DNA of 64,000 nt from Saccharina japonica (Eukaryota; Sar; Phaeophyceae; Laminariales; Laminariaceae), in the NCBI GenBank assembly GCA_008828725.1, contig MEHQ01002976.1:333095-397094 (forward strand), read 5' to 3'. How positions within the stretch are numbered: position 1 is the first letter of the stretch; each line of letters starts with the position of its first letter. A program made the position numbers and the translations under genes. Shown here in pieces: positions 60,493 to 64,000 of this stretch. The notes under the pieces are model-generated. The model had not been told where the DNA came from and ran no database searches. It saw only the letters and a list, made by a program, of their open reading frames with translations.

Positions 60493-63400
60493 ATGGTCAC
60501 CAACCTCTCGAGACTGCTCGTATTCGTCTTGTCGATAGCAAGCACCATCAGGGATGCAAGTGGACACCTTTGCACGGATCGCGGCCAAGGCACGTCAACA
60601 TGTAAGGTCGCAGAAGCACAAGACGTCTTGCTCTATTCATCGTCAAGAAATTACAACTACTTGGAGTTTCTCCTCATTGCCAAAGGGACGCAATACCCTC
60701 TGAAGCGCTCCTTGCTGCAGTTCGAAGACTTCACTACTGGTACCGACTGCCCCAAGGTAAGCTCTACGTGCTTTGAGTCAGGAAGTTGTCGTTACGCGTC
60801 TGGCCGGACTGCTAAGCTTTGAGGCATAATGCCCTCCCAAGTATTAAGTTAAACCAGTCATGCCGGTGTATGACGACATTGCCATTGTCGGATATGGGTG
60901 TGTAGGTGACAGAATCGGACTCCAATTTATATCGCTGACGTGATATGTTTAAATTGACGACTGTCGTCTTCATTTGGGGACGGATGCTTCGGACGTTCTT
61001 CTGTGATGATACCGTTGTCATTGGCACGGCGTTTCGTGAAGACAAATTAACAGACCACGTGTGTCGGTACCGCTTACAATGCACGCGGACCAAGAGTAAA
61101 CCATTCGTAGCCGGTGGATGGCGTTTGGAACTCAACCGCGGGTGGTGTCCTTTGATCAGATTCGTGGTACTAACGATATCCTTCGCAATGCGCATGAGGC
61201 GCACATGTTGTCGTGCTCCGCAAAGTTAAAATAACATTAACGTTTCCCCGTCGCAGGATGATTCGCGCTCATTGTTGGTGTAATCGTCACGGCTGAGTCA
61301 TCCCACGGTAGGGGTGAAGCAGAATTTTCTGAGCTCCTCACATAAAGAGATCAATATGTCACCCGAAACATGACTTCGGAAACATTCGTTCGCGCAACCC
61401 GGCCAAACCTTCCAATGCGGTAGTCCAAAAACATAGCATACCAGTAAAATAATATCAGTAGCCGGTGGTTACTCACGTGAGGAGCACAACCGGTCAGAAC
61501 ATATTGCGCCTAAAAGTGGTACCCCTACCGTGGGATTGCTCGGCTGCTACAGTGCAAAGATCAGGATTAAACGACCCGTGTTGTTACGATGTTTGCGGAT
61601 GGATAATTTTCGTATAAGTATGTGGTCCGCAGTTTCACCTCAATGATGCAGGAGCACAGCTTGGACAATGTTCTTAACCTTGACACCCTGTTGGTGTCGG
61701 AAATTGCACACTAATTATTGAAATAAAACATTACTGCAGCAAGGCTGGCTAGGGTGTTCACTCTAATCTGCACTCACGGTGTGTTCACGTCGATGTCTAC
61801 TTGGCGAGGGTTTGACGTCCTCGCACTTCTGACATGCAAATCGATATGGTGAAGGTGATAAAACGCTGGAAGTTTGAGTGTTACTCATCCGAAGACCTCT
61901 CATCCTGCTAGTAATTCGTGTTCTTGCGACATCAACCGCGTTTCGCCCCCCCCCCCCTCTCTCTACTGCCTACCATGCAACAAATAGATCGTCGATGCGT
62001 ACATGTACGTATACTTCGTCAGAGCACACAAGGCGAGCTGGCACACCGCGGATCAATCACCGTACCTCAGCCACGAAGTACAGCTGCATATGGTCAACAA
62101 GCCATGGCTGGAGGACGAAGCTACTATGACCCAAAGGCTGGCCGGCGCGGCCTGGAGCTCTCCTTTGCTTGCGCTCGACGGAACTGATGCAGAAGCGACC
62201 GTCCTCGCAAGTGTGGACATGCCCACAGGAAGACCCCCGAACAGCTGGATCCAGTTCAAGGTACTGCATTGATGCATAATACCAAATGCTCGCAAGCAAG
62301 GGTATCATGTGTTTCAAATGTTTTGCGTTGGACCAATCTGAGGCGGTAAATTGTTTGGTGTTGTTTCGCCCCATCTTCATGCTGGTGGGATTGGTATCTC
62401 CGCCTCTGTTTCGATTAATAATACTCATCTCTGCAGCTAAAATGAAGTCGAGGTTCGGGTCGTTGGTTGAGTGTTTTACGGGGACGATACAATCACTCAC
62501 ACTGTTTGAGACGCACACCTCACGATAGCCGAAGGAAATATACATATATATTGTTGGTTTGTCACGTGTTCGTAAGCGCATGCGATTGCGGAAATATGAA
62601 ACCCCCGTGATACATTGTGGTCATGACATTAGCGGCAGTTACGCCTTACACGACGAGCTCCGCGCTCGACGCAACTGAACAAAAGTAACGGCCACGGATC
62701 AGGCAGATTGAGAGTTGATGATTGGGCGCGTGTTCGCTGGTGCGGTGATTGGCGCGGAGGTAGATCGCCCTCGATGTATTGTGTCCACGAAAACAGTGAT
62801 AAATGTGTCTTATAAAAGGTGCTCGATCTATTGCGTAAACTGAAACAAATATCTAGCTTGCCAGCTAAATAGTAGTCACGAGTTATTTTCCTCGAGGCAG
62901 GTTTTGTTTTGTTTCATCGAGGTATACTTCAATATCGATCGGGTATATGTTAACCTCCATCGTGGTTTTGGTATATCTCGTCGCACAAGGCCCGGTCTGC
63001 CGAGCCTCCACATGTACATTCGGGAATAGGTACACCGTACACTATAGTTGAGGGTTGAGCGCGCTGCGCCCCGTAAATCAAGCTCTGCGTGCTTTCATAC
63101 TTGCGTTTCGTCTGGAGTAGATCAGAGGGAAATCAAGCACTTTACGTTTAGGCCTTACAGTGTATCGGGAACCTCTTGATGTATCTGTTGCTGTAAAAGG
63201 GACATTTGGTTCGACGCATGCTATTCTGCCGTATATCACGCACACACACACTTTTCGCATTATATATCGTCTGTGAGCTGATCTCCACCGGGTGCGAAAA
63301 TAGCCCCTCCCGTCCAGGCTGTATTATTTGAGGCGGTTTCGCTTTCCCGTGAGCTTCTGTTCCCCTGTATGTATTGGGGTTTTTTTTCGATTGTTCCATG

Positions 63401-64000
63401 GCACATGTATCACCGTGTGCTTCTTATACCGGATATCTACCTGACCTAAGTGTATGGTCCCACGCTTTGAAAGGGCAAGCATCGATAGCTGTTTATCAAG
63501 GTGTCACTGTTCGAACAACCAGCAGTATCACATTATACACACGGCCCTTGAAAATGTTTGTTGTAGTGAAACAAAAAACACCTTATACTAACTGTTAACA
63601 CCCCAGTGTGTTGTTATGTGTGGTAGGTGTAACGCCACTATGGTCACATGATCACGTCGATTACAAACCTGCACATGTATGCATCGAGATACGCGCGTGT
63701 TTGAACTGCGAGTGTTCCGCTTTCTCAGTGATGTATGGTCGCTGGTGACGATGTTGGCGGAGGCAACTCAACTTGCCTTCCGCGCCATGCGCTTGGAATA
63801 ATATTTCACCTTCAGATGTCATGGACATACGACGTACGAGAGAGAAAGCCTGGATTGGTAATCACTCGGACTGTGTTTTGCTCCATTGCAAACCAAACAG
63901 GTCACGGATGCTGTCAAGGCCTGGGCGGACGGGACGAAGGATAACAATGGTCTGCTGATGAAGGTTGTCGACGAGGCCACTGACGGCCGCGATCTTCGCT
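60493..64000 (+). CDS. Gene D: secreted DNRLRE/CBM96-like domain protein, 3' end outside window
   Basis: Exons are 60493-60756, 61988-62260 and 63901 to beyond 64000. Junctions are phase 0: AAG|GTAAGC, AATAG|ATC (after a run of 12 C and a CT tract), AAG|GTACTG, AACAG|GTC. It starts at the first ATG after the conserved leader. Residues 1-24 form a signal peptide (DASG|H). The domain reads EAQDVLLYSSS, NYNYLEF, RSLLQFEDF, IVDAYMYVYF, PWLEDEATMT, WIQFK, VTDAVKAWADG and NNGLLMKV up to the window edge. Cys27, 37 and 86 are present; the last Cys would lie outside. Leader, signal peptide and exon 1 ends are closest to gene A, but the middle of exon 1 is nearly gene B sequence, including an identical 27-bp run, suggesting conversion. 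No lesion is seen in the visible part. Confidence 0.85.
60757..61987 (+). other. Intron 1 of gene D
   Basis: A 1231-bp phase-0 intron, homologous in patches to the first introns of A and B (CTGCAGCAAGGCTGGCTAGG near 61734). It contains the foldback element at 61300-61536 and ends with a strong pyrimidine tract (C run 61946-61957). Confidence 0.7.
61300..61536. mobile_element. Small foldback MITE in gene D intron 1
   Basis: Perfect 16-bp terminal inverted repeats, ATCCCACGGTAGGGGT (61300-61315) and its complement (61521-61536). A second inverted pair lies inside (GAGCTCCTCACAT and CACGTGAGGAGC). No coding capacity. Related ends occur at 32878-32893 and 46463-46478, and the GAGGAGCTC core near 38261 and 46689. 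Confidence 0.55.
62261..63900 (+). other. Intron 2 of gene D
   Basis: A 1640-bp phase-0 intron. It is homologous to the start of the other second introns and holds the shared block near 63230-63390 (complement of GGGAAACAGGAGCTC-type sequence). Confidence 0.7.

Overview
Eukaryotic nuclear DNA, gene-poor and repeat-rich. The only genes I can support are split by GT-AG introns of about 0.6 to 7 kb, the standard code is used, and most of the rest is satellite, transposon remnants and old duplications. The species is not visible. DNRLRE (CBM96-type) domains are known from bacteria and some eukaryotes, including stramenopiles, so a brown alga or related stramenopile is a low-confidence guess; an invertebrate is not excluded.

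The window is organised around one gene family in four copies. Each gene has three phase-0 exons (about 88, 91 and 56 codons) encoding a secreted protein of about 235 residues: a signal peptide followed by one DNRLRE/CBM96-like beta-sandwich domain with four conserved cysteines. The copies form two divergent (head-to-head) pairs. Gene A (minus, 15296-18674) and gene B (plus, 24723-33796) form the first pair. Gene C (minus, 50670-54271, frameshifted) and gene D (plus, 60493 to beyond the window end) form the second. The second pair is an inverted copy of the first (A matches D, B matches C), so about 15.3-33.8 kb mirrors about 45.5-64 kb around a centre near 39.6 kb. Introns, promoters, 3' flanks and the intergenic spacer are part of the duplicated unit.

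Region by region. 1-4440 is a third copy of the A/B spacer, carrying two foldback DNA transposons and a small tandem triplication. 4441-7100 is unassigned, with a GC-rich first half. 7120-11590 is a ~265-bp satellite whose orientation flips near 10.7 kb. 11.6-13.2 kb is unassigned, with GC-rich hairpins. 13.2-24.7 kb holds the 3' flank of A, gene A, and the A/B spacer. 24.7-33.8 kb is gene B, whose second intron carries a young 4.34-kb LTR element lacking coding capacity. 33.8-35.7 kb is the 3' flank of B. 36-38.85 kb is unassigned plus tRNA-derived SINE-like sequence. 38.85-43.14 kb is satellite. 43.14-46.98 kb is a gene 3' flank with a solo LTR and an orphan third exon. A single N lies at 46979. 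46.98-50.67 kb is a near-identical second copy of satellite plus flank, without the solo LTR. 50.67-64 kb is gene C, the spacer, and gene D.

Most predicted open reading frames elsewhere are chance frames in duplicated noncoding DNA. The points most worth checking are the mirror-image gene cluster, the coupled Trp/Leu swap in exon 1 that cuts across the duplication history, the young half-tRNA-primed-looking LTR element, and the possible assembly join at 46979.
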